From positions 3,160,501 through 3,224,500 of the forward strand of contig NZ_CP045384.1 in NCBI RefSeq assembly GCF_009363615.1: DNA of 64,000 bases, written 5' to 3'. Position 1 is the first letter of the stretch, and every line of letters begins with the position of its first letter. Below, in pieces: positions 52,731-62,539 of the stretch. Under the pieces are notes generated by a model, which was not told where the DNA came from, made no database searches, and worked only from the letters and a program-made list of their open reading frames with translations. The position numbers and the translations under genes are program-made. This DNA is from Ruegeria sp. THAF33 (GTDB lineage Bacteria; Pseudomonadota; Alphaproteobacteria; Rhodobacterales; Rhodobacteraceae).

Positions 52731-53960
52731 TCAAGATGCTGCGTTCAGAACAAACCGCGCAGCAAGTTCCGTATGTGTTGACCATCGAAATTGGTCAACG
52801 ACCTGTACCCATTCAAGGGTGTAACCCGCGTTAACCAGCGTTTTCGCATCACGCGCAAAGGTGACGGGATTGCACGAGACATAGGCGATCACCGGGCGTT
52901 GCGCCTGTGCAATCTCATCTACCTGAGCTTCGGCACCGGCACGAGGCGGATCCAGAACAATGGCGTCGAAAGATTTCAACTCGTCCGGCATCAGCGGGCG
53001 GCGGAACAGGTCACGGGCCTCGGTCGTTACGCGTTTCAGCCCTTGTGCCCTGCGCCAGCCCTGTTCCAGCGCCTCGATCATGGCGGCCTCGCCTTCAACC
53101 GCGTGAACTTCGGCGCTTTCCGCCAACGGCAAAGAGAACGTTCCGCTGCCCGCAAACAGGTCAACGATACGTTTCGCACCCCGTGTAGCCTCGGAAACTG
53201 CCTTTAACAGAGCCTTTTCTCCGTCCTTTGTTGCTTGCAAGAAAGCTCCGGGGGGTGGCGTGACTCCGGCTGCTCCAAAGCGCTGAACCGGCGCATGCCG
53301 CATGGCAATAACCTCATCATCCCAACTGAGCCGGGCCAGCCCATGTTTCTCGGTCGCCTGCGCCAACGCCAGTTCCAAGGGGCCGTCCAGCGGTTTGCCA
53401 CCTGTTACGGCCACATCCAGACCAGCTTCGGACAGTGTAAGCGTGACAGCCAAAACACCCTTGCGACTTGCGCCCAGGGTGGCCAACGCCTCGGCCACGG
53501 GAATGGCCGCGATCAAGGCCGGGTCAAGCAAGCGGCAAGCGGGTATCTCGGTGATCGTGCCGGATGCACGACCGTGAAACCCCGCCAACGTGCCCTTTTT
53601 CGTGCGCCTTACGGCAATCGTAGCCCGCCGACGTGACTGTTCGGGCGATGTGTGTATCGGGCGCAGTGGAGCTTTGAGATCCTGCGCCATCAGCGCCTTG
53701 CGGACGACTTGCAATTTCCAGTCGGTCACAAATGCATCGGATGCGTGCTGCAACTGGCAGCCACCGCACGCTTTGTAGTGGCGGCAAGGGGCTTTGACAC
53801 GGTGTTCGGACGGTGTCTCGACCCGGATATCGGTCACTTGCTGACCGACAAGGGTGCCGCTGACGATCTCACCGGGAAGGGTACGAGGGGCGTAAACAGG
53901 GCCATCGGCAATACCGTCGCCCTGATGTCCAAGCCTTGTGATTGTGAATTGCTGCGTCAT
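52731..53960 (-). CDS. TrmA/RlmD-family RNA 5-methyluridine methyltransferase
   Basis: A SAM-dependent RNA uracil methyltransferase of 409 residues. Iron-sulfur ligands Cys59, Cys65, Cys68 ('CRHYKACGGCQLQH') and Cys142 ('IPACRLLD') are present; a short N-terminal TRAM-like region precedes them. Motif I 'RIVDLFAGSGTFSLPLAES' and the catalytic-cysteine motif 'VIAYVSCNPVTFARD' are intact. Whether it acts on 23S rRNA (RlmC/D) or tRNA cannot be told. It heads a minus-strand unit with the channel and transpeptidase genes. Confidence 0.92.
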   Translation of the reverse strand: MTQQFTITRLGHQGDGIADGPVYAPRTLPGEIVSGTLVGQQVTDIRVETPSEHRVKAPCRHYKACGGCQLQHASDAFVTDWKLQVVRKALMAQDLKAPLRPIHTSPEQSRRRATIAVRRTKKGTLAGFHGRASGTITEIPACRLLDPALIAAIPVAEALATLGASRKGVLAVTLTLSEAGLDVAVTGGKPLDGPLELALAQATEKHGLARLSWDDEVIAMRHAPVQRFGAAGVTPPPGAFLQATKDGEKALLKAVSEATRGAKRIVDLFAGSGTFSLPLAESAEVHAVEGEAAMIEALEQGWRRAQGLKRVTTEARDLFRRPLMPDELKSFDAIVLDPPRAGAEAQVDEIAQAQRPVIAYVSCNPVTFARDAKTLVNAGYTLEWVQVVDQFRWSTHTELAARFVLNAAS

Positions 53961-53999
53961 GAGAGGCCTGATAGCCGGGCTTTCGCAGCAAAAAAACCC

Positions 54000-55832
54000 T
54001 TATTCCGCAGCTTCCGCCTGAATGAACCCGCCCGACTGTCGGTGCCAGAACCGCGCATATAGGCCGCCCAGGTCCAGCAGCGCCTCATGCGTTCCGGTTT
54101 CGACGATCCGGCCCTCGTCCAAAACTACAATCCGGTCCATTTCGCTGAGTGTCGACAGTCGGTGCGCAATGGCCAGAACCGTTTTGCCCTGCATCACCCG
54201 ATGTAGCGCGGTCTGAATCGAAGCTTCAACCTCGGAATCCAGCGCCGATGTCGCTTCGTCGAGAACCAGAATCGGCGCATCTTTCAAAATGGCGCGCGCC
54301 AGAGCGATCCGTTGTCGCTGCCCGCCGCTGAGTTTCACGCCCCGTTCACCCAGATGAGCATCATAGCCTTTTCGACCATGAGCATCTTCAAGACTCAGGA
54401 TGAAATCATGCGCTTCGGCCTTTTTTGCGGCCTCGATCATCTCGGCCTCTGAGGCGTCCGGCCGGCCATACAGAATGTTCTCACGAGCAGACCGGTTGAA
54501 CATCGCCGTTTCCTGCGTGACCATTCCTATCTGTCGGCGCAGGCTGTCCTGCGTTACCTGTGACACGTCCTGGCCATCGATACAAATGGCGCCACTTTCC
54601 CTGTCATAGAGCCTAAGCAACAGTGAGACCAGCGTGGATTTCCCCGCCCCGGATGCTCCGACAATGCCCAGTTTTTCGCTCGGGTTGACGGTTAGGCTCA
54701 AATCCGTGACGCCACCGATATCGCGACCGTAAGCAAAGCTGACGCCTTCGAAAGAAATCGACCCTTCGGTCACGTCAAGGTCCTTCGCCCCGCGCATATC
54801 TTCGACCCGGTCGCGCTTGGCCAGCGTTTTCATCCCGTTTTCGATTTCACCGACATTGGCATACAGCCCCATCAAGGTGAAACTGACCCAACCGGTCATC
54901 TGAGCAATACGGATCGAAACCGCCCCGGCAGCCACGATATCCCCGGCGGTCGCCATGCCGCCCTGCCACAGCCACAAGGTCGCGCCCAGCAGCAAGACAG
55001 GCAGGACACCGGCCAGTGTCATGAGGATAAACCGGAAACTTGCCGACAACTTGCCAAAATCAAGCGATTTTTCACGCAGATCCACCATCGATTCACGCGC
55101 CGCCTGATCTTCGAATTCCGAGTGGGCGAACAGCTTCACGGTTTTGATGTTGGTGATCGTATCGACCACCTGCCCAGACACCATCGCCCGCGCCCCGGCC
55201 CGCGCGGCGGAACGTTTGCGGATGCGCGGCAGATACCAGCGCACCAGCATGAAATACACAGCCAGCCATGCTGCGAAGGGCAGCATCACCAAAGGATGAA
55301 TAGACCCCAACAAAAGCAAAGACCCCACTAGAGACGCCAGGGCAAACACAATCGCGCTGATCGTTTCCGACACGACCGAAGCCATGGCGTTCGATGTCTG
55401 CATCTGCTTTTGCGCGATCCGACCGGCAAAATCATCGTCGAAATAGGTCACCGACTGACCCAGGGTCCAACGGTTCAGCTTGGCCAGAACCAAAGGTGTG
55501 ATGTTTGGCATGACAATGTAGTTGTTCGACAAGGATGACAGGCCAAACAGGATCGGGCGAAGCAACATGAAGAAAGCGACCGCACCGAGGATCATCCACA
55601 TATTGGCAGCGGTCAGAAAATTCTCGGGCCCGCTGGCGGTCGCCACATCAATCACGCGGCCCAGTATCCAAGCCGTGACCGCCTCCATCGCGCCTGCAAT
55701 GGCCGAGAAGAACGCCGCAACAAACAGCATTGGCCACGCCCCGGACAGGCTCCAGCGGATGAACGCCCCCAACGTCTGCGGTGGGGGCGTTTCGATGTTC
55801 CTGAACGGATAGATGAGGTCGGCAATCCTCAT
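54000..55832 (-). CDS. ABC exporter half-transporter (TMD-NBD), second gene
   Basis: A 610-residue type-I ABC exporter: six helices (about 30-320), then Walker A 'GIVGASGAGKSTLVSLLL', signature 'VKLSGGQRQRIALARAIL' and Walker B 'ILVLDEATSALDSEVE', H-loop 'LAIAHRLSTL'. It is about half identical by eye to the preceding gene and shares a four-base overlap with it, so the two probably form a heterodimer. Both NBDs keep the canonical catalytic Glu. The substrate is unknown; lipid or multidrug export is usual for the family. Confidence 0.9.
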   Translation of the reverse strand: MRIADLIYPFRNIETPPPQTLGAFIRWSLSGAWPMLFVAAFFSAIAGAMEAVTAWILGRVIDVATASGPENFLTAANMWMILGAVAFFMLLRPILFGLSSLSNNYIVMPNITPLVLAKLNRWTLGQSVTYFDDDFAGRIAQKQMQTSNAMASVVSETISAIVFALASLVGSLLLLGSIHPLVMLPFAAWLAVYFMLVRWYLPRIRKRSAARAGARAMVSGQVVDTITNIKTVKLFAHSEFEDQAARESMVDLREKSLDFGKLSASFRFILMTLAGVLPVLLLGATLWLWQGGMATAGDIVAAGAVSIRIAQMTGWVSFTLMGLYANVGEIENGMKTLAKRDRVEDMRGAKDLDVTEGSISFEGVSFAYGRDIGGVTDLSLTVNPSEKLGIVGASGAGKSTLVSLLLRLYDRESGAICIDGQDVSQVTQDSLRRQIGMVTQETAMFNRSARENILYGRPDASEAEMIEAAKKAEAHDFILSLEDAHGRKGYDAHLGERGVKLSGGQRQRIALARAILKDAPILVLDEATSALDSEVEASIQTALHRVMQGKTVLAIAHRLSTLSEMDRIVVLDEGRIVETGTHEALLDLGGLYARFWHRQSGGFIQAEAAE

Positions 55833-57667
55833 TCAGCAGCCTCCGGGTTCATGAAACCACCAGATTGCCGCGCCCAGAATTGGGCGTAAAGGCCACCTTG
55901 CGCCAGAAGATCGGAATGCGTGCCTTCCTCGACGATACGGCCTGCATCCATCACCAGAATGCGATCCATCTGCGCGATGGTACTGAGCCTGTGGGCAATG
56001 GCGATCACGGTTTTTCCTTGCATCATGCCGTATAGGGTTTCCTGAATTGACGCTTCGACCTCGGAATCTAGGGCGGATGTCGCCTCATCCAACAACAAGA
56101 TCGGCGCATCCTTCAGGATCACCCGCGCCAGCGTCACACGCTGCCGCTGGCCACCTGACAGCTTCACCCCCCGTTCACCGACATGCGCGTCGTACCCGGT
56201 CCGACCCTGCGGATCTTGCAAATCGAGGATGAACTCATGTGCTTCGGCCTGTTTGGCGGCGGCGATCATCTGCGCCTCGGACGCATCTGGCCGGCCATAA
56301 AGGATGTTGTCGCGGACCGAGCGATGCAGCAAGGCGCTGTCTTGTTGAACCATACCGATATGGCTGCGCAGACTGTCCTGGGTGACATGTGCAATGTTCT
56401 GACCGTCAATGTAAATCGCACCGCGTTCGACGTCGTAGAACCGTAAAAGCAGCTTTACTAGGGTCGATTTGCCAGCACCGGAACGACCGATCAAACCGAT
56501 CTTTTCGCCGGGCTGGACGGTCAGGTCGATATGGTCCAAACCGCCGGCCTCGCGACCATAGTGATGCGAGAGGTCGCGGATCTGGATCTCACCTTTGGTA
56601 AGCCGCAAGGGTTTCGCGTCAGGCGCATCAAGCAAGTCGATGGGCTGGGCAATGGTCTCCATCCCCTCGGACACGATACCAAGTTGGCGGAAAAAGCTGG
56701 TCAGGGCCCACATGATCCATCCGGTCATGGCATTCAGGCGCAGGGTCAAGGCGGTAGCCGCCGCAACGACACCGACCGAAGCGCTGCCTTGCATCCACAA
56801 GGCAATCGCCCAGCCCACAACACCCACGATCAGCATACCGTTCAAAGTGACCAGAACGGCATCCATAATAGTGAAAATCCGCATTTCGATCTGAAATGTC
56901 CGACGGGTTTCCTCAATCGCCTCGCGGGCATAGTCCAGCTCTTGCGGGCCATGGGCAAACATTTTGACCGAATGGATGTTGGTATAGCTGTCCACCACTC
57001 GCCCCGTGACCGTCGAACGCGCATCCGAGGCCGCTTTTGACGCCGGACCAACACGCTGAACGGTCCAGCGCACCAGTATGGCGTAGAATCCGAACCAGAT
57101 CAGCAACGGGATCAACAAACGCGGATCCGCCGCATACAGCAGGATCGCCGCACCGATCAAATAGGCCAACGAAAAGGAAATCGCGTCAAAAACCTGAAAG
57201 ACCACTTCACCCGCCGCTGGAGGTGTCTGCATGATCCGGTTTGCAATCCGCCCGGCAAAGTCGTTTTCGAACCAGCCAACCGACTGACGCAACACGTGTT
57301 TGTGCGCACGCCAACGGATCAGCGTACCAAAGTTCGGCAAAATCGTATTGTTCAGCAGAAGTACGTCGACCAAATGCAGAAGCGGACGCAACAGCAACAC
57401 AAAGGCTGCCATCAGCAGCAATTCCGTTCCGTGATTTTGCCAGACCTCTGCCGGCGTGCCGCCCAACAGATCCACTACGCGACCCATGTAGTAGATCAGC
57501 CCGATTTCAACACCCGCGACGATTATGGAAACCAGCGCCGCCCAGAAAAATACCCGAAAAAAGGGCCGCGAATAATCCAGCATGAAGGGCCACAACCGCG
57601 TCGGCGGTGCGTCAGCCTCACGGTAGGCAACAAAAGGGTCAACAAGGTTTTCGAAATAGCGAAACAT
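55829..57667 (-). CDS. ABC exporter half-transporter (TMD-NBD), first gene
   Basis: A 612-residue half-transporter: TMD about 30-340 with a basic cytoplasmic loop, Walker A 'GLIGRSGAGKSTLVKLLL', signature 'VKLSGGQRQRVTLARVIL' and Walker B 'ILLLDEATSALDSEVE', H-loop 'IAIAHRLSTI'. It is paired with the next gene (ATGA overlap) as a likely heterodimeric exporter. Its leader (57668-57858) is an intergenic stretch of 191 bases before the CCA-adding enzyme gene with no clear structure. Confidence 0.9.
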   Translation of the reverse strand: MFRYFENLVDPFVAYREADAPPTRLWPFMLDYSRPFFRVFFWAALVSIIVAGVEIGLIYYMGRVVDLLGGTPAEVWQNHGTELLLMAAFVLLLRPLLHLVDVLLLNNTILPNFGTLIRWRAHKHVLRQSVGWFENDFAGRIANRIMQTPPAAGEVVFQVFDAISFSLAYLIGAAILLYAADPRLLIPLLIWFGFYAILVRWTVQRVGPASKAASDARSTVTGRVVDSYTNIHSVKMFAHGPQELDYAREAIEETRRTFQIEMRIFTIMDAVLVTLNGMLIVGVVGWAIALWMQGSASVGVVAAATALTLRLNAMTGWIMWALTSFFRQLGIVSEGMETIAQPIDLLDAPDAKPLRLTKGEIQIRDLSHHYGREAGGLDHIDLTVQPGEKIGLIGRSGAGKSTLVKLLLRFYDVERGAIYIDGQNIAHVTQDSLRSHIGMVQQDSALLHRSVRDNILYGRPDASEAQMIAAAKQAEAHEFILDLQDPQGRTGYDAHVGERGVKLSGGQRQRVTLARVILKDAPILLLDEATSALDSEVEASIQETLYGMMQGKTVIAIAHRLSTIAQMDRILVMDAGRIVEEGTHSDLLAQGGLYAQFWARQSGGFMNPEAAE

Positions 57668-57858
57668 GGAAAGTGCTCCGATTGAGCAGGAAAATAGACG
57701 TGCGAAGAAAGATGGCGCCTGAACACCACCCTTTACGGGGCAAGTGTCCCGGCTTTAGCCGAACCAGATCCCGTAATACATTCGCATTCCTCCATCCATG
57801 TGACAGGCGCACCTAAGCACAAAGGATCCGAGATGTCATCCCCTTTTGAGACTTCGCG

Positions 57859-59013
57859 CTAATGTGCCAACAACTCTTCGCGTGACAGCGAAAAACCGGA
57901 TGCGATCCAGCGTTTTTCCAGCTCGGCCAGCTTCTTGCCCAGCGCCGGGCCGGTGAAGTTGGGGATCAGATCTCTGGCCTGGACAGGGAAACGCGCTGCT
58001 GCGCCTGCATGCAGATCGCGCCGCAAATCTTCGGACCAGGGTTGTTCCAGAAAGGCGCAGCGCAAAAGCGTCTCGTGCAATCCCCCTTCATCGCCATAGC
58101 GGTATCCCAGTTCAGCAATACTGGTTGTGGACTGTGCTTCTTCACGCATCCTGATCAGGCGTTGCAACTGCGAACGGCTCAACCGCAATGTCGCGGCATC
58201 ATCGGGCGAGGCAATGGCTGCCAGACGACGCACCGGATCGGGATCGGCGCCAGCCGCCTGTTCCAGCGCGATCAAAGGGGCCAATGACCGATCGTCCGCC
58301 CGCGGCAGCACCCGGGCCAAGACACCGGTACTGCGCATGGTCGCAACGGCGGGGGCCGGATCAGGTGACGCCAGCAATTTCAGCAGCTCTGCCCCGATCC
58401 GCTCGCGCGACAACGACTCCAGCCCGTCAAGATTGGCGCCGATGGCGGCCAGGGCATCGGGGTCGAAACCGCCATCCGGATCCCCGTACCAGGCGTGAAA
58501 ACGGAAGTAGCGAAGCGAGCGGAGATAGTCTTCGCGAATGCGGTTCTCGGCGGTTCCGATGAACCGCACCAACCGGGCCTCGAGGTCGGGAAGACCACCG
58601 AGAGGGTCCAGAACGGTGCCATCGGGTTGGGCATAGAGCGCGTTCATGGTGAAATCCCTTCGCGCCGCGTCTTCTTCGACATGATCGGAAAATGCCACCA
58701 CCGCGCGACGGCCATCGGTTTCCACGTCACGGCGGAAGGTGGTGACCTCGTGCGGGATGCCCGCGCTGACCACCGTGATCGTACCATGCTCGATGCCGGT
58801 CGGAATGGCCCTGAGCCCGGCAGCCTGCGCCAGCTCGACGATCTGCCCGGGCCTTGCATCGGTGGCAATGTCGATATCTGAAACCGGTGCGCCAAGCAGC
58901 GCGTTGCGCACGCATCCACCCACGAAAAGCGCCTGAGCCCCGGATGAGGTCAGGGCCGAACAGACCTTTTGCGTCGCTGGTTCACTGATCCAGGCTTCGT
59001 CAATCCGCATCAT
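57859..59013 (-). CDS. CCA-adding tRNA nucleotidyltransferase
   Basis: Adds or repairs the 3' CCA of tRNAs. 384 residues, class II. The nucleotidyltransferase domain has 'GGCVRNALLGAPVSDIDIAT' with the catalytic Asp-x-Asp and 'RRDFTMNALYAQPDG'; an all-helical body follows. ATG 59013 overlaps the NUDIX gene stop (ATGA). It shares an operon with the CoA pyrophosphatase-like gene and hslO, an arrangement common in Rhodobacteraceae from memory. Confidence 0.94.
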   Translation of the reverse strand: MMRIDEAWISEPATQKVCSALTSSGAQALFVGGCVRNALLGAPVSDIDIATDARPGQIVELAQAAGLRAIPTGIEHGTITVVSAGIPHEVTTFRRDVETDGRRAVVAFSDHVEEDAARRDFTMNALYAQPDGTVLDPLGGLPDLEARLVRFIGTAENRIREDYLRSLRYFRFHAWYGDPDGGFDPDALAAIGANLDGLESLSRERIGAELLKLLASPDPAPAVATMRSTGVLARVLPRADDRSLAPLIALEQAAGADPDPVRRLAAIASPDDAATLRLSRSQLQRLIRMREEAQSTTSIAELGYRYGDEGGLHETLLRCAFLEQPWSEDLRRDLHAGAAARFPVQARDLIPNFTGPALGKKLAELEKRWIASGFSLSREELLAH

Positions 59014-59624
59014 TCATTCACCCGTGCAGCAAGCCCGCGCAATATGCGCGCGGTCGCGCCCCAAATGTAATAGGGGCCGTACGGAACTGCGTAGTATCTG
59101 CGTCTCTGGCCGCGCCATCGGCGTGACTCGACCAGATAATTCTCAGGATTCAAAAGATGGGCAAGGGGGGTCGAGAAAACTTCGTCCACTTCGCCGGGTT
59201 CAGGCACGGGTTGGAACCTGTCCCGCAAAACTGCGACAACCGGTGTTACTGTGAACGAGGTCACGGTCTCATGCGTCGGCAGAAATCCCAGGATCTCGGG
59301 CATTTCAGGGGGCAGGCCGATCTCTTCCTCAGCTTCCCGCAGAGCCGCAGCCGTAACATCAGCATCGGTTTCGTCCTGTTTGCCACCGGGAAAGGCGATC
59401 TGGCCCGGGTGATGCTTCAGCGCGGATGAGCGTTTGGTCAGGATGACCTGCGGTGTGTCATCAGCCAGGGAAATGGCCACCAGAACACCGGCGGGTCGCA
59501 ACCGTCGTCCGGGCGGCAGAACGGTATCCGGGTTCAGGTCAAAGTCGCTGGACCCGTGACCGGGGCGGCGCAGGGCCGCCCGGATCTTTTCAACCGGGTC
59601 ATGCACCTTTGGGGTCTTCGGCAT
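59010..59624 (-). CDS. CoA pyrophosphatase (NUDIX, NudL-type)
   Basis: About 204 residues. The box reads 'GGKQDETDADVTAAALREAE' then EEIG, preceded by 'LKHHPGQIAFPGGK', the UPF0035/CoA-specific pattern; CoA is cleaved to 4'-phosphopantetheine and ADP. The start is uncertain: ATG 59624 overlaps hslO by 26 bases, GTG 59606 by eight; the frame is open further up. 'ESRRWRGQRRRYYAVPYGPYY' near the C-terminus is usual for the family. Confidence 0.9.
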   Translation of the reverse strand: MPKTPKVHDPVEKIRAALRRPGHGSSDFDLNPDTVLPPGRRLRPAGVLVAISLADDTPQVILTKRSSALKHHPGQIAFPGGKQDETDADVTAAALREAEEEIGLPPEMPEILGFLPTHETVTSFTVTPVVAVLRDRFQPVPEPGEVDEVFSTPLAHLLNPENYLVESRRWRGQRRRYYAVPYGPYYIWGATARILRGLAARVNE

Positions 59625-60585
59625 CGAATCCGACAGTCGCCGGGTCCAACACATAATGAGCCCCGCAGAACTGACAATCCGCGGTGACTTCGCCCTCGGG
59701 CGTGGTCATTTTTTCGATATCCTTGGCCGAATAGATCGACAGGCTCTGTCGCACACGATCCTCGGAACAGGTGCAGCCAAATTGCACGGACTGCGCATCA
59801 TAGACACGCGGCTGTTCCTCGTGAAACAGGCGAACCAGAAGGTCGGTCGGCGCAACAGAGGGGCCGATCATCTCCAAATCCTCGACGGTATCCAGCAGGA
59901 TATTGACGCGACCCCAGTTTTCACCTTCTTCGCCATCGACCAGATCGGCAGCGGTCAGGATGTCACCGGTTCCTTCACCCGACGCGGCAAAGGGCGACGC
60001 TTTGGGCATGTGTTGCAGCATGATGCCGCCTGCACGCCAATGCTCGCCCACGCCCGGCTCGGTCGATTTGCCGAAGCTCAGCGAAAACCGCGTCGGCAGC
60101 TGTTCGGATTGCGCAAAATACGACTCGGCGCAGGCGCTCAGCGATCCACCGGCCAGCGGAGTGATGCCCTGATACGGCTGCGTGCCCTCTCCCTGATCGA
60201 TCATGATGGCAAAATACCCTTCGCCCACCTGATCGAAAGGCGCGGAATTGGAAAGCCTGTCCCGGTCAAAGCTGGCATAAGCCCGTATCTGGGCGGGCTG
60301 GCCCTCTTCCTGCGGCGCATAATAGTCGGTTGCGATCATGCGCACCGCCCCTTTGGACTGTACCTGCAACGACAGTTTCCAGCGCAACGCAACCGTTTGG
60401 CCGATCAACGCGGTCAGCAAGGCCATCTCGGCCACAAGCGCCTCGACCTGCTCGGGATAGTCATGCTGTTTCAGGATACCATCCAGCACGCCATCCAGAC
60501 GGGCCACGCGGCCGCGCATGTCGGATGCATCAAGTTGAAAGGGCAGGACGGTATCGTCCCACGCGATTTTTGTTCCAAGAGACAT
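59599..60585 (-). CDS. hslO: Redox-regulated chaperone Hsp33
   Basis: A heat- and oxidation-activated holdase of 328 residues. The C-terminal zinc switch has both pairs: 'QFGCTCSEDRVRQ' (Cys-x-Cys) and 'ADCQFCGAHYVLD' (Cys-x2-Cys). The N-terminal domain shows 'ALIGQTVALRWKLSLQVQS'. An extension of about 30 residues compared with E. coli Hsp33 is spread through the middle. It heads the hslO-nudL-cca unit, and a weak sigma-32-like promoter lies 40-67 bases upstream. Confidence 0.94.
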   Translation of the reverse strand: MSLGTKIAWDDTVLPFQLDASDMRGRVARLDGVLDGILKQHDYPEQVEALVAEMALLTALIGQTVALRWKLSLQVQSKGAVRMIATDYYAPQEEGQPAQIRAYASFDRDRLSNSAPFDQVGEGYFAIMIDQGEGTQPYQGITPLAGGSLSACAESYFAQSEQLPTRFSLSFGKSTEPGVGEHWRAGGIMLQHMPKASPFAASGEGTGDILTAADLVDGEEGENWGRVNILLDTVEDLEMIGPSVAPTDLLVRLFHEEQPRVYDAQSVQFGCTCSEDRVRQSLSIYSAKDIEKMTTPEGEVTADCQFCGAHYVLDPATVGFDAEDPKGA

Positions 60586-60624
60586 GGGGTTTCCTTACAC
60601 GCCACGGGTTGGCATACCGGCACC

Positions 60625-60652
60625 ATATAGGTCGTACAGATCGGGTTGAAAG
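60625..60652 (-). promoter_or_regulatory. Candidate sigma-32-like promoter of hslO
   Basis: On the minus strand CTTT (60652-60649), a 17-base spacer, and CCTATAT (60631-60625). The -10 matches the RpoH pattern CYTAT-T; the -35 misses one position (T for G) and the spacer is one base short. It would give a leader of about 30 bases. Confidence 0.35.
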
Positions 60653-60661
60653 GGGCCATAC

Positions 60662-61105
60662 ATGATCAGGCGGTTCGGTGAAACCCCCGAGACGGGGCGG
60701 AAATACACCCGAAGGGTGGGCGTATATGCCCTTTTGCCACGCGGCGGCCAATTGCTGTTGACCTGTCAGACCGAACCGGGCCCGGATCTGCAATTGCCGG
60801 GTGGAGGCATCGATCCGGGCGAATCACCGATTTCGGCCTTGCATCGCGAAGTCTATGAAGAAACCGGGTGGCATGTTGCCAACCCGCGTCGCATCGGCGC
60901 TTTTCGCCGGTTCACCTATATGCCCGAATACGATCTGTGGGCCGAAAAGGTCTGCCTGATCTACCGCGCCCGTCCCGTACGCCGCAAAGGCCCGCCGAGC
61001 GAGGCATTCCACGAAGCACTGTGGATGGAAGCCGCCGATGCCGTTGAATTGCTGGGCAATGACGGTGACCGGCACTTTGCGGAAATGCATCTCAGTTCGC
61101 TTTAA
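60662..61105 (+). CDS. NUDIX hydrolase
   Basis: A 147-residue NUDIX protein with intact box ends 'GGGIDPGESPISALHREV' and YEETG. 'RRVGVYALLPRGGQLLLTCQ' is the first strand pair. The substrate cannot be assigned; resemblance to MutT-like or Ap4A-type enzymes is general. It is divergent from hslO (76 bases between starts) and overlaps the convergent phosphatase gene by four bases. Confidence 0.88.
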   Translation: MIRRFGETPETGRKYTRRVGVYALLPRGGQLLLTCQTEPGPDLQLPGGGIDPGESPISALHREVYEETGWHVANPRRIGAFRRFTYMPEYDLWAEKVCLIYRARPVRRKGPPSEAFHEALWMEAADAVELLGNDGDRHFAEMHLSSL

Positions 61106-62376
61106 GGCCCGTTATATTCAAAGAAAACGGCGGATACGTCATCCCCAATGCCATCTTTGGGCGAAATCTCCTGGGTCAATCGCCAGAACATGTCGTCCAG
61201 AAACTCCGACCCGCCCTTTTCAGAAATGCACTGCTGGGCCATCTGTCGCAAACCGTCTTCCTCCAGCAAACCGCCTTCGGCAAGCTGACATTCGGTAAAT
61301 CCGTCCGAATACACCAACAGTTTGTCGCCGGGTTTCATGTGAATCTCGATTTGCTGAAAACTCGCATCTTCGATCAGCCCGATCGGCAACCCGCCATCGC
61401 CCAGAAATTCAGTGCTGCCATCCTGCCGCAGCAGAAGCGGATACGGATGCCCGGCCTGCACCATCTTGAGATGCCCGTTTCGAAGATCCACAATGGCGTA
61501 GACCATCGTGAAATATTCCTCGATCCCTTCATCCGCCATCAATCGGGAATTGAGCATGCTTGCGACGTCTTCCGGAGGCAGCAGTGCATAGAATTTGTTG
61601 AACCTCTTCTCCATTGCGACGTTTTGATCGAAATGCTTGCTGGAAAGATAACCGCCCAGACGCGCCGTCATCATGGCCGAGGTGATGCCATGCCCGGATA
61701 CATCTATGCTGTAGAACCCCAGCCGATTGACCCCGGGTGAGAACATGCCAACAAGGTCCCCACCGATATGGCCGCAGGGTTTCAACAACAGGCTGACCCG
61801 GGATTTTCCAAAGCTCCGCGTAAATTCCGGGACCAGCGATTCCTGGATTTTTCGGGCCTGAATGAGGTCCTTGTCGATCGCGTCATGCGCCAGCCTGAGT
61901 TCTTCCAGCGCGGATTCGATCAGGCGGTTTTTCTGTGAAAGCTCGCGCTGCATGTCCAGAATGCGCGCGCCTGCGGATATGCGCGCCCGCAATTCATCCG
62001 CCTCAAGGGGTTTGATCAGAAAATCGTCTGCCCCGGCATCAAGTCCGCGCGCAACCTCCTGCTTTTCACTTTTGGAAGTCAGAAGGATGAAATAACAATA
62101 TTGATCGGTATCCAGGGCGCGAAACGCATTGCAGAACTCAAGCCCGCTCATCCCCGGCATGACCCAATCGCTGAGAACAAGATCGGGCGGATCGTCCAGA
62201 CAATGCGCCAGGGCGGCATCGCCCGTATCGGCCTCGACCACCTCAAAGCCCCATTTTCTGAGCGATGCGACCAGGATGCGCCGCTGCAGACGGCTGTCAT
62301 CAACCACCAGCACCTTACGGATCGCGCCGAAATCCAGATCTGATCTGGTTTCCTTAAGACTCGCCCTTGGTACCAT
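61102..62376 (-). CDS. Response regulator with SpoIIE/RsbU-type PP2C phosphatase output
   Basis: 424 residues: receiver domain (about 20-135) with acidic pair Asp26-Asp27, phosphoacceptor Asp70 ('VLSDWVMPGMSG') and Lys122 ('FLIKPLE'); a coiled-coil linker (about 140-180); and a PPM phosphatase domain with metal Asp in 'HIGGDLVGMFS' and 'SIDVSGHGITSA'. Proteins of this build act in partner switching, dephosphorylating an anti-sigma-factor antagonist to control a general stress or biofilm programme. No anti-sigma factor or STAS gene is nearby. It is divergent from the HPt gene, 163 bases between starts. Confidence 0.93.
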   Translation of the reverse strand: MVPRASLKETRSDLDFGAIRKVLVVDDSRLQRRILVASLRKWGFEVVEADTGDAALAHCLDDPPDLVLSDWVMPGMSGLEFCNAFRALDTDQYCYFILLTSKSEKQEVARGLDAGADDFLIKPLEADELRARISAGARILDMQRELSQKNRLIESALEELRLAHDAIDKDLIQARKIQESLVPEFTRSFGKSRVSLLLKPCGHIGGDLVGMFSPGVNRLGFYSIDVSGHGITSAMMTARLGGYLSSKHFDQNVAMEKRFNKFYALLPPEDVASMLNSRLMADEGIEEYFTMVYAIVDLRNGHLKMVQAGHPYPLLLRQDGSTEFLGDGGLPIGLIEDASFQQIEIHMKPGDKLLVYSDGFTECQLAEGGLLEEDGLRQMAQQCISEKGGSEFLDDMFWRLTQEISPKDGIGDDVSAVFFEYNGP

Positions 62377-62539
62377 TTACCCTCTGACCTGATGCGTTCA
62401 TTCACACAGGGCGATCCTAGTAGCGACGGTTTTAACATCCGGTGAAGACCGAAGGCCGCAATCCCGCTGGGCTGTTAACCCGGTTTTTACTGGTGTTGCC
62501 TATTCCTGAAAACGCATGTTCAACGGCAGGTGACGCAGT

